The translations under genes were made by a program, and so were the position numbers. A model generated the notes under the pieces. It saw only the letters and a list, made by a program, of their open reading frames with translations, was not told the DNA's origin and did no database searches. DNA of 57,674 nt, taken from NCBI GenBank assembly GCA_021413975.1, contig JAIOPJ010000045.1:1-57674 (forward strand), read 5' to 3'. Shown here piece after piece: positions 1 through 9,007 of the stretch (its first letter is position 1; each line of letters opens with the position of its first letter). This DNA comes from Gemmatimonadota bacterium (GTDB taxonomy: Bacteria > Gemmatimonadota > Gemmatimonadetes > Gemmatimonadales > Gemmatimonadaceae).

Positions 1-413
<413 letters not shown>

Positions 414-559
414 TCCCCCTTTCTTCACAGTCAGGGGTTGGAAAACAACCGCAGAGCAATCGCACGATCTATTTACATAGATTCGCAAACCAACGATCAC
501 TACCATCACTCCGTTGTCACCTCTTTGCAGGTGAACCGAAGTCGTTCCACCAGCTTTTC

Positions 560-675
560 GCTGGCGACTAGAGCGTAGGGGCCACACTCGTTCCCATCCC
601 GAACACGATCGTTAAGCCCTACAGCGCCGATGGTACTCCGTCCGAGAGGACGCGGGAGAGTAGGCCGTCGCCGGC
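560..675 (+). rRNA. rrf: 5S ribosomal RNA
   Basis: The 5S gene follows the 23S gene in the usual order. Its ends pair (CTGGCGAC near 561 with GTCGCCGG near 667), the conserved TTCCCATCCCGAACACG block sits at 591-607, and GGTACT is at 631-636. Length is about 116 bases, normal for the family. Ends are accurate to about three bases. Confidence 0.93.
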
Positions 676-687
676 ACCCCTGGGAGA

Positions 688-722
688 CCCCAGCCGTTCA
701 CTCGGCTGGGGTTTTCCTTTTT
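688..722 (+). terminator. rRNA operon intrinsic terminator
   Basis: A GC-rich hairpin, CCCCAGCCG facing CGGCTGGGG with a short loop, is followed directly by a T-rich tract (GTTTTCCTTTTT). It lies about 12 bases after the 5S gene and ends the rRNA operon before era. Confidence 0.88.
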
Positions 723-766
723 CCACCCACCACGACCTCCCCGCGCTCTGAACACGCCCCTCGCGC

Positions 767-772
767 TATCAT
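767..772 (+). promoter_or_regulatory. Candidate -10 element of era
   Basis: TATCAT ends 5 bases before the era ATG. No Shine-Dalgarno sequence precedes that ATG. If this is the -10 box, transcription would begin at or next to the start codon, giving a leaderless mRNA. No good -35 box is visible, so the call is tentative. Confidence 0.35.
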
Positions 773-777
773 CCAGC

Positions 778-1659
778 ATGACCAAGGCCGGCTTCGTCAC
801 CATCGTCGGCAAGCCCAACGCCGGGAAATCCACGCTGCTCAACCGCCTCGTCGGTGAGCGGCTCGCCATCGTCTCGCCCAAACCCCAGTCCACGCGCGAC
901 CGCGTCGTCGGGATCCTCAGCGACGAGACCACCCAGATCATCCTCCTCGACACCCCGGGACTGCTCGAGCCTCGCTACAGCCTGCACAAGGCCATGCAGC
1001 ATGCCGCCCAGCAGGCCATCGCCGATGCGGACGTCATCGTCCACCTCGTCGACGCCTCGGAGGACCTCCCCGGGGATCTCGTCGCACTCGCCCAGCTCCC
1101 GCGGGCGCCGAAGGCGCCGATCATCCTCGTGCTCAACAAGGTCGACCGCATCGACGCGCCGCGGCGCGCCGAACTCGCCGGGCGGTTCCCGCACGCGCTC
1201 TTCCTCGCCGGCGGTCAGGGTGAAGGGGTCGACGACCTCCTGCACGCGATCCGCGCGCTCCTGCCGGAGAGTCCGTTCCTCTACGATCCGGAGGACGTCT
1301 CGACGCAGCAACTGCGCTTCTTCGTGGGCGAGTTCCTCCGCGAAGTGGTCCTCGAACAGCTCGACGACGAGGTGCCGTACGGCATCGCCGTGGAGATCGA
1401 GGAGTTCCGTGAAGGGCGCGACCCGGTGTACATTCGTGCAGTGATGCACGTCGAGCGGGAGAGCCAGAAGCGGATCGTCATCGGCGAGGGCGGCAGCCGG
1501 ATCAAGGCGATCGGGCAGGCGGCCCGGAGCCGGATCGAACCCCTGGTCGGTTCCAGGATCTTCCTCGACCTCTGGGTCAAGGTGCTCCCGAACTGGCGGC
1601 GGAACGCGGCCGCGCTCGCGCGGCTCGGATATCGACTTCCTGAGGAGGGACACCAGTGA
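778..1659 (+). CDS. era: GTPase Era
   Basis: Era binds the 3' end of 16S rRNA and helps mature the 30S subunit. The 293-residue protein has the normal Era length. The N-terminal GTPase domain shows the P-loop GKPNAGKST (about 11-19), the switch II DTPG (about 59) and the guanine-specificity NKVD (about 121). The C-terminal KH domain is visible from about residue 210, with the core GEGGSRIKAIG. The ATG at 778 gives the canonical N-terminus just ahead of the P-loop. The gene follows the rRNA terminator and its stop overlaps the next start. Sure call from motifs and length. Confidence 0.97.
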   Translation: MTKAGFVTIVGKPNAGKSTLLNRLVGERLAIVSPKPQSTRDRVVGILSDETTQIILLDTPGLLEPRYSLHKAMQHAAQQAIADADVIVHLVDASEDLPGDLVALAQLPRAPKAPIILVLNKVDRIDAPRRAELAGRFPHALFLAGGQGEGVDDLLHAIRALLPESPFLYDPEDVSTQQLRFFVGEFLREVVLEQLDDEVPYGIAVEIEEFREGRDPVYIRAVMHVERESQKRIVIGEGGSRIKAIGQAARSRIEPLVGSRIFLDLWVKVLPNWRRNAAALARLGYRLPEEGHQ

Positions 1660-1829
1660 CCGTGCCTGCCGCCATTCGCGAGCTCCTCGCGTGCCCGCGT
1701 TGCCATGGGCAGCTGACCGACGAGCGAGGGGGAGAGAGCCTCCTCTGTCCGGCCTGCGCGCTCCGGTTCCCGGTGCGGGACGGGATCCCCGTGATGTTGC
1801 TCGACCAGGCGGAACGTGTCATCATCTAG
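1656..1829 (+). CDS. Trm112-like small zinc-ribbon protein (57 aa)
   Basis: This 57-codon gene starts with GTG at 1656, overlapping the era stop as GTGA, with a strong GAGGAGGG ribosome site at 1642-1649. The protein has the Trm112/YcaR pattern: a helix ending in LLACPRCHG, then LLCPACALRFPV, and RDGIPVML near the end. Its four cysteines come as two CxxC pairs, as expected for a zinc ribbon. Eukaryotic and archaeal Trm112 activates methyltransferases; the bacterial relatives are small and poorly characterised. Coupling to era suggests co-translation, but the role is unknown. It is too short for a standard ORF cut-off. Confidence 0.85.
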   Translation: MTVPAAIRELLACPRCHGQLTDERGGESLLCPACALRFPVRDGIPVMLLDQAERVII

Positions 1830-1913
1830 GTTGCTCAACCGCTTGCTGCATCGTCGTTTGACACTGCCGGACGACTCGCCCGCGTTCGTCCGATCCCACC
1901 CTCGCTGATCGCC

Positions 1914-2906
1914 GTGTCGCAAACGATCGCCCTCATCTTCGCGCCCGATGGTCAGCCGCTCCCCGACAACGTCCGGGCGTGGCTCGACGAGCGACGCCTG
2001 CCGACCCGGGGGATGGAGAGCAGCGACGATGTCATGTCCGCGGCCCTCCGGTCGCGGCCGCGGCTGGTGATCGTCGATGCGCGGCAGCATCCGGTCGCCG
2101 CCCTCAAGGCGTGCCGACGGCTGAAGCAGGATTCGTTCACCGGGATCGTGCCGGTCGTCCTGACCACGCGCGCCGACGAAGCGGCGTTCGCGGCCGCCTT
2201 CGACGCCGGTGGCGACGAGGTCCTGCGCGAAGGGCTGACGAATCACGAGGTCATGCTGCGGCTCGACGCGTTGTTGCGTCGGAGCGATCGCGACACCTTC
2301 GTGCATCCGTCGACGCGCCTGCCGGGAACGATCGAGATCGAATCCGAGATCCTGCGGCGCATCGAAGGGAAGATGCCGTTCGCCGTCTGCTACGCGGATC
2401 TCGACCACTTCAAGGAATACAACGACCGGTACAGCTATTACGACGGCGACCGAGTCATCCGGATCCTCTCGAAGATCCTCCACGACGTCGTCAAGGGCGT
2501 CTGCGGCGAGAGCGGATTCGTCGGGCACATCGGCGGCGACGATTTCATCTGCGTCATCCCGGTGGACGAGGTGCAGGAGACCTGCGCCGAGATCGTCTCG
2601 GTCTTCGACGCCCTCGTCCCGTATCAGTACAGCGAGCAGGACCGGCGCGCCGGCTACTACTTCGGCAAGGATCGTCGCGGTCAGCTGCACAAGGTGCCGC
2701 TCATGACGCTCTCGATCGGCGTGGTGACCAACGAGCGCCGCCATTTCACGCACGCAGCGCAGGTGAGCGAGCTCGCGACCGAGATGAAGAGCTACGCGAA
2801 ATCGCTGTTCGGGTCGGTGTTCTCGGTGGATCGTCGCGGTGACGGCCCGGCGGGGGAGAGTCCGATCACGCCAGTGTCCACGGCTCGAGCCAGGGAGGAA
2901 CGTTGA
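1914..2906 (+). CDS. Response-regulator-like REC-GGDEF protein
   Basis: The 330-residue protein has an N-terminal receiver-like domain (about 1-120) and a GGDEF domain (about 140-315). The receiver keeps a candidate phospho-acceptor Asp in VIVDAR, but the usual terminal Lys region reads EVLREGL, so phosphorylation is uncertain. The GGDEF motif reads GGDDF, with an upstream DLDHFKEYND segment that carries the metal-binding Asp. No RxxD inhibitory site precedes it. GGDDF might support reduced diguanylate cyclase activity or only nucleotide binding. The start is GTG at 1914. Its stop overlaps the TTG start of the next gene, so the two are probably co-expressed. Confidence 0.85.
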   Translation: MSQTIALIFAPDGQPLPDNVRAWLDERRLPTRGMESSDDVMSAALRSRPRLVIVDARQHPVAALKACRRLKQDSFTGIVPVVLTTRADEAAFAAAFDAGGDEVLREGLTNHEVMLRLDALLRRSDRDTFVHPSTRLPGTIEIESEILRRIEGKMPFAVCYADLDHFKEYNDRYSYYDGDRVIRILSKILHDVVKGVCGESGFVGHIGGDDFICVIPVDEVQETCAEIVSVFDALVPYQYSEQDRRAGYYFGKDRRGQLHKVPLMTLSIGVVTNERRHFTHAAQVSELATEMKSYAKSLFGSVFSVDRRGDGPAGESPITPVSTARAREER

Positions 2907-4261
2907 ACGTCACGTGCGCCGAGTGTCAGTCGGTATTCCGGGTGGATCCTTCGAAGGTGCCACCGGGCGGGGTGCGCGCGCGCTGCTCGGTGTGCGGCGC
3001 CGTGATCCGGGTCGGGATGGAGGGGGCCGCGACGCCGACGCCGGCACGGGCCTCAGCGGCCGTTCCCTCCGTGGGCTCGGGCTGGGCCGCTAACGAGCGG
3101 GCCGTCATGGAGTCGGACGCCGAGGCGGCCCCCGAGGCGTTCGAGCCGCCTCCCCGGCGCTCGTTGGAGACGGCGAAGATGCCCACGCCGGCCACCCCGC
3201 GCCCCTCAATCCCTTTCGCGACGCCCTTCTCCCCGCCGCCGCAGCGCAGGAACCCCACGCCGGTCTTCACGCCCGGCGTGGTCGCGAGAGCGAGTCGCCC
3301 CACCGGTGAGACCCCCGCGATCACGGAGGCGCCGCCGGTCCCTGCGCGTCCGTCCACGCCCGTCCCGGCGCGTCCGTCCACGCCGGTCGTCGCTGCCGCA
3401 CCGATGCGCCCGCCTACACCGGTGGCCGCCCGGCCGGTGACGCCGCCTGTTCCGCCCCCGGCGGCACCCCCGGCGGCCCCCCCTGTGCCCCCCGTCGCCG
3501 CGGCTCCGCTGGCGCGGCCGCCGATGATCCCGCGGTTCACTCCTCCGGTGCCCGGTGTCTCTCGCGCCCCCGAGACGCCGGCTCAGCGCACGACGCAGGC
3601 GCGGCCACCGCTCGTGCCGCCGCCCATGACCCCGATGTCCGGCGCACCGACGGCTCCCGCCCGGCCTCCCGTGCCGCCGCCCATGCCGCCGCAGGTCGCC
3701 GCGCCGGCATTCACGCCTCGTCCGGCGATGCCGACGCCGGCGCGCGCTCCGGCACCCCCGCCGGTGCCGAGGTTCGAGTCGCCACCCGCACGGCCGGCGA
3801 CTCCGCCCGTGGACGCGGCCCCCGTTGCCACTCCCGTTCGACCGGTGCCGGCCGCACCTCCGGCCGCACCTCCGGCCGCACCCGTCGCGCCGGCGGCCGC
3901 GACGCCGGCCGTAACGCCGGCCGCCAGCCCGCGGATCTCGACGCCCGCCGCCGTTCCGCCCGCGCGCACGTCGTCCCTGACGCCTGTCGGCAAACGGGGG
4001 ATCAACCCGTTCCTCAACAACGACCCGAACCAGAAGGGTCGCCGGTTGGCGCGGGCGCTCGTCTCCGACATGATCGCGTATCAGCCCGGGAAGCGGGAAG
4101 AAGGCCTTCAGAACGGGACGCTCAAGGCGATCTTCCGCGAGGAGATCAAGAAGAGCTTCGAGGAATACGTCGACCAGATCGGCAAGGAATTCGCCGACAG
4201 CACCACGCACTTCCAGGATGCCCTGAACGACCTGCTGGCCGGGGGCCAGAAGATGTTCTAG
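2903..4261 (+). CDS. MJ0042-type zinc-finger, Pro/Ala-rich protein
   Basis: The 452-residue protein starts with TTG at 2903, supported by GGGAGGAA at 2893-2900 and the TTGA overlap with the upstream stop. Residues 1-37 form an MJ0042-type zinc finger with two CxxC pairs (CAEC and CSVC). About residues 45-370 are low-complexity Pro/Ala, with short repeats such as two copies of VPARPSTP near 3349-3390. The last 75 or so residues form a charged, probably helical domain that contains LVSDMIAYQPGKREEG. In this family a zinc finger plus disordered linker often belongs to scaffold or regulatory proteins; the function here is unknown. Pairing with a GGDEF protein hints at a signalling role. Confidence 0.8.
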   Translation: MNVTCAECQSVFRVDPSKVPPGGVRARCSVCGAVIRVGMEGAATPTPARASAAVPSVGSGWAANERAVMESDAEAAPEAFEPPPRRSLETAKMPTPATPRPSIPFATPFSPPPQRRNPTPVFTPGVVARASRPTGETPAITEAPPVPARPSTPVPARPSTPVVAAAPMRPPTPVAARPVTPPVPPPAAPPAAPPVPPVAAAPLARPPMIPRFTPPVPGVSRAPETPAQRTTQARPPLVPPPMTPMSGAPTAPARPPVPPPMPPQVAAPAFTPRPAMPTPARAPAPPPVPRFESPPARPATPPVDAAPVATPVRPVPAAPPAAPPAAPVAPAAATPAVTPAASPRISTPAAVPPARTSSLTPVGKRGINPFLNNDPNQKGRRLARALVSDMIAYQPGKREEGLQNGTLKAIFREEIKKSFEEYVDQIGKEFADSTTHFQDALNDLLAGGQKMF

Positions 4262-4314
4262 GGAGAGAGTGCCGATGGCCCGGTGAACGGGCTATCTTTC
4301 GCTCGTACGCCAAG

Positions 4315-4344
4315 CGAGCCGGTTCCGCGCGCGGGACCGGCTCG
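4315..4344 (+). terminator. Hairpin between zinc-finger gene and prfB
   Basis: CGAGCCGGTTCC at 4315-4326 pairs with GGGACCGGCTCG at 4333-4344, giving 12 pairs with one G-T wobble and a 6-base loop. No T tract follows, so it may be a weak terminator or an mRNA leader structure 26 bases ahead of the prfB start. Confidence 0.45.
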
Positions 4345-4369
4345 CCGTGCATCCGCCCCCGACGACCCC

Positions 4370-5486
4370 ATGGCCGACTCCTCGCACCTGATCTCCCTTC
4401 GTAACGACGCCGCCAGGCTCGACGAACTGCGGAGGTACCTTTGACCTCGATCGCAAACGCGAGCGCCTGAACGCGCTCGAAGGCGACATGGCCGACCCTG
4501 CCTTCTGGAATGCGCAGGAGCGTGCCCGAGGTGTGGTGCAGGAGGTGAAGACGCTGAAGGGCTGGGTGGACCCCTACGACAAGCTCACGGGGCGCATCAC
4601 GAGCGCCGTGGAACTCGCGGACCTGCTCGCGGTCGAACCCGACGCCGAGATGGAGGAGGAGGTCGCCCGCGAGGCCGCATCGATCCGCGAGGACTCGGCC
4701 GCCTTCCAGCTGCGCACGTTGCTGCAGGGGCGGGACGACTTCCGTGACGCCCAGGTCGAGATCAGTGCCGGCGCCGGCGGCACCGAGGCGCAGGACTGGG
4801 CGCAGATGCTCATGCGGATGTACACGCGGTGGGCCGAGCGGAAGGGCTTCACCGTCGACATCATCGACCTCTCCGAGGGCGAGGAGGCGGGGATCAAGGG
4901 GGCCGTGCTCGAGATCAAGGGCGAGTACGCCTTCGGCTTCCTCCGGCCGGAGACCGGGGTGCACCGGCTCGTGCGCATCTCGCCCTTCGACTCGCAGGCC
5001 CGGCGCCACACGAGCTTCGCGTCGGTGTTCATCTACCCGGTGGTCAACGAGGAGATCAACATCGAGATCCGCGACGAGGACCTGCGGATCGACGTCTATC
5101 GCGCGTCGGGTGCCGGCGGCCAGCACGTCAACAAGACGAGTTCCGCGGTGCGCATCACGCACATCCCCACGGGGATCGTCTGCGCCTCGCAGGCGGAGCG
5201 GTCGCAGTTCAAGAACAAGGCGACGGCGATGAAGCAGCTCAAGAACAAGCTCTACCAGCGCGAGGCCGACAAGCTCGCCGCGGTGAAGGCCGCGCTCGAC
5301 GCGACGAAGCAGGACGTCTCGTTCGGCAGCCAGATCCGCAGCTACGTCTTCCAGCCGTACACGATGGTGAACGACCACCGCACCGAGACCAAGATCACCG
5401 ACGTGCACAAGGTCATGGACGGGGCGATCGACCCGTTCATCGAAGCCTACCTCAAGCAGTCGGGCGCGCCCCCGGAGCCAGCGTGA
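4370..5486 (+). CDS. prfB: Peptide chain release factor 2 (programmed +1 frameshift)
   Basis: RF2 releases peptides at UGA and UAA stops. The gene is in two frames. Frame 1 runs from ATG 4370 through 24 codons to an in-frame TGA at 4442-4444; the second frame continues from GAC at 4443 to the stop at 5486. The joined protein is 371 residues and reads across the junction as [19 protein letters not shown], the typical RF2 N-terminus. The catalytic [15 protein letters not shown] is present and SPF, the RF2 anticodon-like tripeptide, appears in [10 protein letters not shown] simple ORF scan would start at the internal ATG 4488 and lose 39 residues. lysS starts 31 bases downstream. Confidence 0.96.
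4431..4445 (+). promoter_or_regulatory. RF2 programmed frameshift site
   Basis: The site reads GGAGG TAC CTT TGA C. It has an internal Shine-Dalgarno (4431-4435), a 3-base spacer, the slippery CTT codon (4439-4441) and the UGA stop followed by C. This is the same arrangement as in known RF2 genes, where low RF2 lets the ribosome slip +1 and make more RF2. It is autoregulatory by family knowledge; the function here is inferred from the sequence match. Confidence 0.94.
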
Positions 5487-5517
5487 TGACGAGCCGAGTG
5501 ACCAGGAGAGCCGCCCG

Positions 5518-7041
5518 ATGAGCGACGAACTCAACTTCGTGATGAAGGCGCGGCGCGAGAACCTCGAGGCGCTGGTGGCAGCGGGCGTGGAGCCGTTCGC
5601 GTACGGCTTCGACCGTTCGCATGGCTGCGGCGCGGTCGCGCCGCTGCTCCCCGAGGGCGAGGAGTCCGGTCCGGTGGTGCAGGTCGCGGGACGCATCATC
5701 GCCTGGCGCGGTCATGGCAAGACGATCTTCGCGCACCTCGCCGACGACACCGGGCGGATCCAGATCTACTTCCGCAAGGATCAGCTGGCGGAGGAGCTCT
5801 TCGCGCGGCTCGCGCACTTCGACCTGGGCGACGTGATCGGCGTGCACGGTCCGCTCTTCCGCACGCGGACGGGCGAGGTGACGGTGCGCGTGGACGCCGT
5901 GACGATGCTCGCGAAGTCGCTGCGGCCGCTCCCGTTCGGCAAGGAGGAGGTGGTCGACGGCAGGCCGGTGCGCCACTCCGGCTTCGCCGACGGGGAACAG
6001 CGGTCCCGCCAGCGATATGCCGACCTCGCGGTGCACCCGGAGGTGCGGCGGCACTTCGCCGCGCGCTCGAGGATGACCACCGCGATCCGGCGGGCGATGG
6101 ACGGGCTCGGCTACCTCGAGGTGGAGACGCCGGTGCTGCAGCCGCTCTACGGCGGCGCGGCGGCGAAGCCGTTCACGACGCACCATAACGCGCTCGACAT
6201 GCCGCTCTACCTGCGGATCGCCGACGAGCTCTACCTGAAGCGACTCGTGGTCGGCGGCTTCGACCGGGTGTATGAGATCGGGCACGACTTCCGGAACGAG
6301 GGGATCGACCGGACGCACAATCCCGAGTTCACCATGCTCGAGTTCTACGAGGCCTACGCCGACTACACGGTCATGATGGGCCGGGTCGAGCAACTCATGA
6401 TCACGGCGGCGACCGCCGTGCGCGAGGTGCTCGGGGATGCGCCGCGCGAGCGATTCGACGGTGGCGTGGCCGCGCCGGTGCCGGTCTTCCAGCCGCCGTT
6501 CCCGCGCATCGAGTGGCTCCCCTCGCTCTCGCAGGCGCTCGGCGTCGCCGACGTCACGGCGCTCTCGGACGCCGAGTTGCGCAAGGCGGCGGAGCAGGCG
6601 GGCGTCAACGACGCCGCCAAGCTCTCGCGCCCCAAGCTCATGGACGAGCTCTTCCAGGAGCATGTGGAATCGAAGATCGATCTCCCGACCTTCGTGATCG
6701 ACTATCCGGTGGAACTCTCGCCGCTGGCGAAGCCGCACCGCAGCAAGCCGGGACTCACCGAGCGCTTCGAGCTCTTCGCCAAGGGCAAGGAGGTCGCCAA
6801 CGCGTTCTCCGAGCTCAACGATCCGCTCGACCAGCGGGCCCGCTTCGAGGCGCAGGCGCGACTCAAGGCGGCCGGTGACGAGGAGGCGACCGGCGTCGAC
6901 GAGGACTACCTGCGCGCGATGGAGTACGGCATGCCGCCCACCGGCGGCGTGGGCATCGGCCTCGACCGGCTCTTCATGTACCTGACCGACACGCCGCACA
7001 TCCGCGATGTCATCCTCTTCCCGCTGATGCGCCCCGAATGA
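5518..7041 (+). CDS. lysS: Lysyl-tRNA synthetase, class II
   Basis: LysS charges tRNA-Lys in the cytoplasm. The 507-residue protein has the OB-fold anticodon-binding domain in the first 150 or so residues, with [19 protein letters not shown]. The class II catalytic core follows. Motif 2 is seen in [14 protein letters not shown] and motif 3 in [15 protein letters not shown] near the C-terminus. Length is normal. ATG 5518 lies 31 bases after prfB, and the stop overlaps lolC as ATGA, so prfB, lysS and lolC are likely one transcript. Confidence 0.97.
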   Translation: MSDELNFVMKARRENLEALVAAGVEPFAYGFDRSHGCGAVAPLLPEGEESGPVVQVAGRIIAWRGHGKTIFAHLADDTGRIQIYFRKDQLAEELFARLAHFDLGDVIGVHGPLFRTRTGEVTVRVDAVTMLAKSLRPLPFGKEEVVDGRPVRHSGFADGEQRSRQRYADLAVHPEVRRHFAARSRMTTAIRRAMDGLGYLEVETPVLQPLYGGAAAKPFTTHHNALDMPLYLRIADELYLKRLVVGGFDRVYEIGHDFRNEGIDRTHNPEFTMLEFYEAYADYTVMMGRVEQLMITAATAVREVLGDAPRERFDGGVAAPVPVFQPPFPRIEWLPSLSQALGVADVTALSDAELRKAAEQAGVNDAAKLSRPKLMDELFQEHVESKIDLPTFVIDYPVELSPLAKPHRSKPGLTERFELFAKGKEVANAFSELNDPLDQRARFEAQARLKAAGDEEATGVDEDYLRAMEYGMPPTGGVGIGLDRLFMYLTDTPHIRDVILFPLMRPE

Positions 7042-8294
7042 ACGGCATCTCCCGTCTCGAGCTCTCGATCGCCTGGCGCTACCTGCGCAGCCGGCGCGGC
7101 TCGCGGCTGCTCTCGTTCATCTCGGTGATCGCGGTCGCCGGCGTGGTCGTGGGCGTGAGTGCGCTCGTGGTGATCATGGGCGTGATGAACGGGCTGCAGA
7201 CCGACCTGCGCGAGAAGATCCTCGTCGGCAGCCCCGACGTGCGCGTGCTGACCTACGGGATGGACCTGCGGATGGGCGGGTGGAAGGAGGCGCTCGTGAC
7301 GGTGCGCGCGGTGGAGGGCGTCGTGGATGCCGCGCCGTTCGTGGTGCACCAGGGGCTCGCGACGAGCGGGAGCAGTTACTCCGAGGCGATCTCGGTCGCC
7401 GGCATCATCCCGGGCGACTCGGGGTCGCGCCAGGTCACGTCTATCCGCGATCACGCGACGAGCGGGGACTTCTCGTTCGACACGCCCGACGGGGAACGGC
7501 GCGGTGCGGTGCTGGGCCGGCTGCTCGCCGACCGGCTCAACGCGTCGGTGGGCACGAAGCTCACGCTCGTGACCGCCACCGGCGAGGTCAACCCGCTGCT
7601 GGGCGCGGTCATCCCGCGGTTCTTCGAGTTCGAGGTGACCGGTCTCTTCGAGACGGGGATGTACGAGTATGACAACGGCTACGTCTACGTCGACCTCGAA
7701 CAGGCGCAGAAGTTCGCCGGACTCGACACGGCGGTCACCGGCATCGAGGTGCGCACCGCCGATCGCTGGTCGGCGCCCGACGTGGCGGCACGGATCGACA
7801 GCGTCATGGGCTCGGCGTACTTCACGCGCGACTGGCAGCAGCAGAACAGCTCGCTGTTCCGGGCGCTCAAGCTCGAGAAGTTCGCCATGGCGGTGGTGCT
7901 CGCGCTGATCATCATGGTCGCCGCCTTCAACATCGTGAGCACCCTGACGATGGTGGTGCGCGACAAGACGCGGGAGATCGGGATCCTCAAGGCCATGGGC
8001 CTCCGCGCCGACTCGGTCCGCGCGATCTTCCTCCTGCAGGGACTCTTCATCGGGATCGTGGGGACGAGCATCGGGCTGGTGCTCGGCGTCGGCGTGGGGC
8101 TCGCGCTCGACAAGGGGCGGCTGATCGCCCTCGATCCCTCGGTCTACTTCATCGACCACCTGCCGGTGCAGATGCAGCCGTTCGACATCGTGCTCATCGC
8201 GCTGCTGAGCGTGGGTGTCGCGGTCCTCGCGACGCTCCACCCCGCCGCGTCCGCGGCGAAGCTCTACCCGATCGAGGCGATCCGGAGCGAATGA
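7038..8294 (+). CDS. lolC: Lipoprotein-releasing ABC permease LolC/LolE type
   Basis: This 418-residue inner-membrane protein has the MacB/LolC layout. One membrane helix lies at about 24-48, a large periplasmic domain at about 50-280, and three helices at about 283-308, 328-356 and 378-402. LolC/E partners with LolD to pull outer-membrane lipoproteins out of the inner membrane and pass them to LolA. Only one permease gene is present, so it may act as a homodimer (LolF type). It starts inside the lysS stop (ATGA) and its own stop overlaps lolD. A generic FtsX/MacB-like permease is the main alternative. Confidence 0.87.
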   Translation: MNGISRLELSIAWRYLRSRRGSRLLSFISVIAVAGVVVGVSALVVIMGVMNGLQTDLREKILVGSPDVRVLTYGMDLRMGGWKEALVTVRAVEGVVDAAPFVVHQGLATSGSSYSEAISVAGIIPGDSGSRQVTSIRDHATSGDFSFDTPDGERRGAVLGRLLADRLNASVGTKLTLVTATGEVNPLLGAVIPRFFEFEVTGLFETGMYEYDNGYVYVDLEQAQKFAGLDTAVTGIEVRTADRWSAPDVAARIDSVMGSAYFTRDWQQQNSSLFRALKLEKFAMAVVLALIIMVAAFNIVSTLTMVVRDKTREIGILKAMGLRADSVRAIFLLQGLFIGIVGTSIGLVLGVGVGLALDKGRLIALDPSVYFIDHLPVQMQPFDIVLIALLSVGVAVLATLHPAASAAKLYPIEAIRSE

Positions 8295-9007
8295 CCGACC
8301 CGCTGCGCGGCCCCGTGCTCGAAGCGTCCGGCGTGGTGAAGTCCTACCGCGGCGGCGACGGGACGCTCATCCGCGTCCTGGACGGCGTGGACCTCACGGT
8401 CTCCCCGGGCGAGATGGTCGCCGTGGTGGGCGCGAGCGGCGCCGGGAAGAGCACCTTCCTGCATGTCCTGGGGGCGCTCGACCGGCCCGACGCCGGGGAG
8501 GTCAAGCTCGCCGGCCAGGCGACGCGCACGACCGACGACGAGGTCCTCGCGGAACTAAGGAACCGCACGGTGGGATTCGTATTCCAGTTCCACCACCTCC
8601 TGAAAGAGTTCTCAGCGGTCGAGAATGTCATGATGCCCCTGCTGATCGCCCAGATGCCGCAGGCCGAGGCGCGCGCGCGCGCCGAGGGCCTGCTGGAGCG
8701 CGTCGGGCTCTCGGCGCGCCGGCATCACCGGCCCTCGGAGCTCTCGGGGGGCGAGCAGCAGCGGACGGCCGTCGCCCGCGCGCTCGCCGCCAAGCCGCCG
8801 CTCCTGCTGGCCGACGAGCCCTCGGGGAACCTCGACCATCAGAACGCCGAGCGCCTGCACGACCTGTTCGCCGAGCTCACGTCCGAGTTGGCGGTCGGGG
8901 TGGTGGTGGTCACGCACAACCGGTCGCTGGCGGCGCGGGCGTCGCGCGTCCTGCACCTCGAGGACGGACGCCTGATGCCGGCGTCGGCGTCCGAGGGAGG
9001 CGTCTGA
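8291..9007 (+). CDS. lolD: Lipoprotein-releasing ABC ATPase LolD
   Basis: This 238-residue ATPase matches LolD/MacB-type ATPases in length. Walker A is GASGAGKST (about 47-55), the signature is LSGGEQQR (about 150) and Walker B is LLLADEPSG (about 173). The LolD-like FQFHHLLKEFSAVENVMMPL stretch lies between Walker A and the signature. It follows the permease with an ATGA overlap, so the two form a Lol complex. The stop shares one base with the start of mcsA. Confidence 0.93.
   Translation: MTDPLRGPVLEASGVVKSYRGGDGTLIRVLDGVDLTVSPGEMVAVVGASGAGKSTFLHVLGALDRPDAGEVKLAGQATRTTDDEVLAELRNRTVGFVFQFHHLLKEFSAVENVMMPLLIAQMPQAEARARAEGLLERVGLSARRHHRPSELSGGEQQRTAVARALAAKPPLLLADEPSGNLDHQNAERLHDLFAELTSELAVGVVVVTHNRSLAARASRVLHLEDGRLMPASASEGGV

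Noticed and set aside
1858..1886. A perfect TTGACA before the REC-GGDEF gene
   Set aside because: No -10-like hexamer lies at 16 to 18 bases downstream (CGCGTT is found), so a promoter cannot be supported.
3339..3960. Proline- and alanine-codon repeats as a satellite or CRISPR-like array
   Set aside because: The repeats are short, irregular and in frame with a low-complexity linker; no conserved repeat-spacer pattern exists.
4488..5486. RF2 starting at the internal ATG 4488
   Set aside because: The frameshift joins a full 371-residue RF2 from ATG 4370, and residues before 4488 align with the RF2 pattern.
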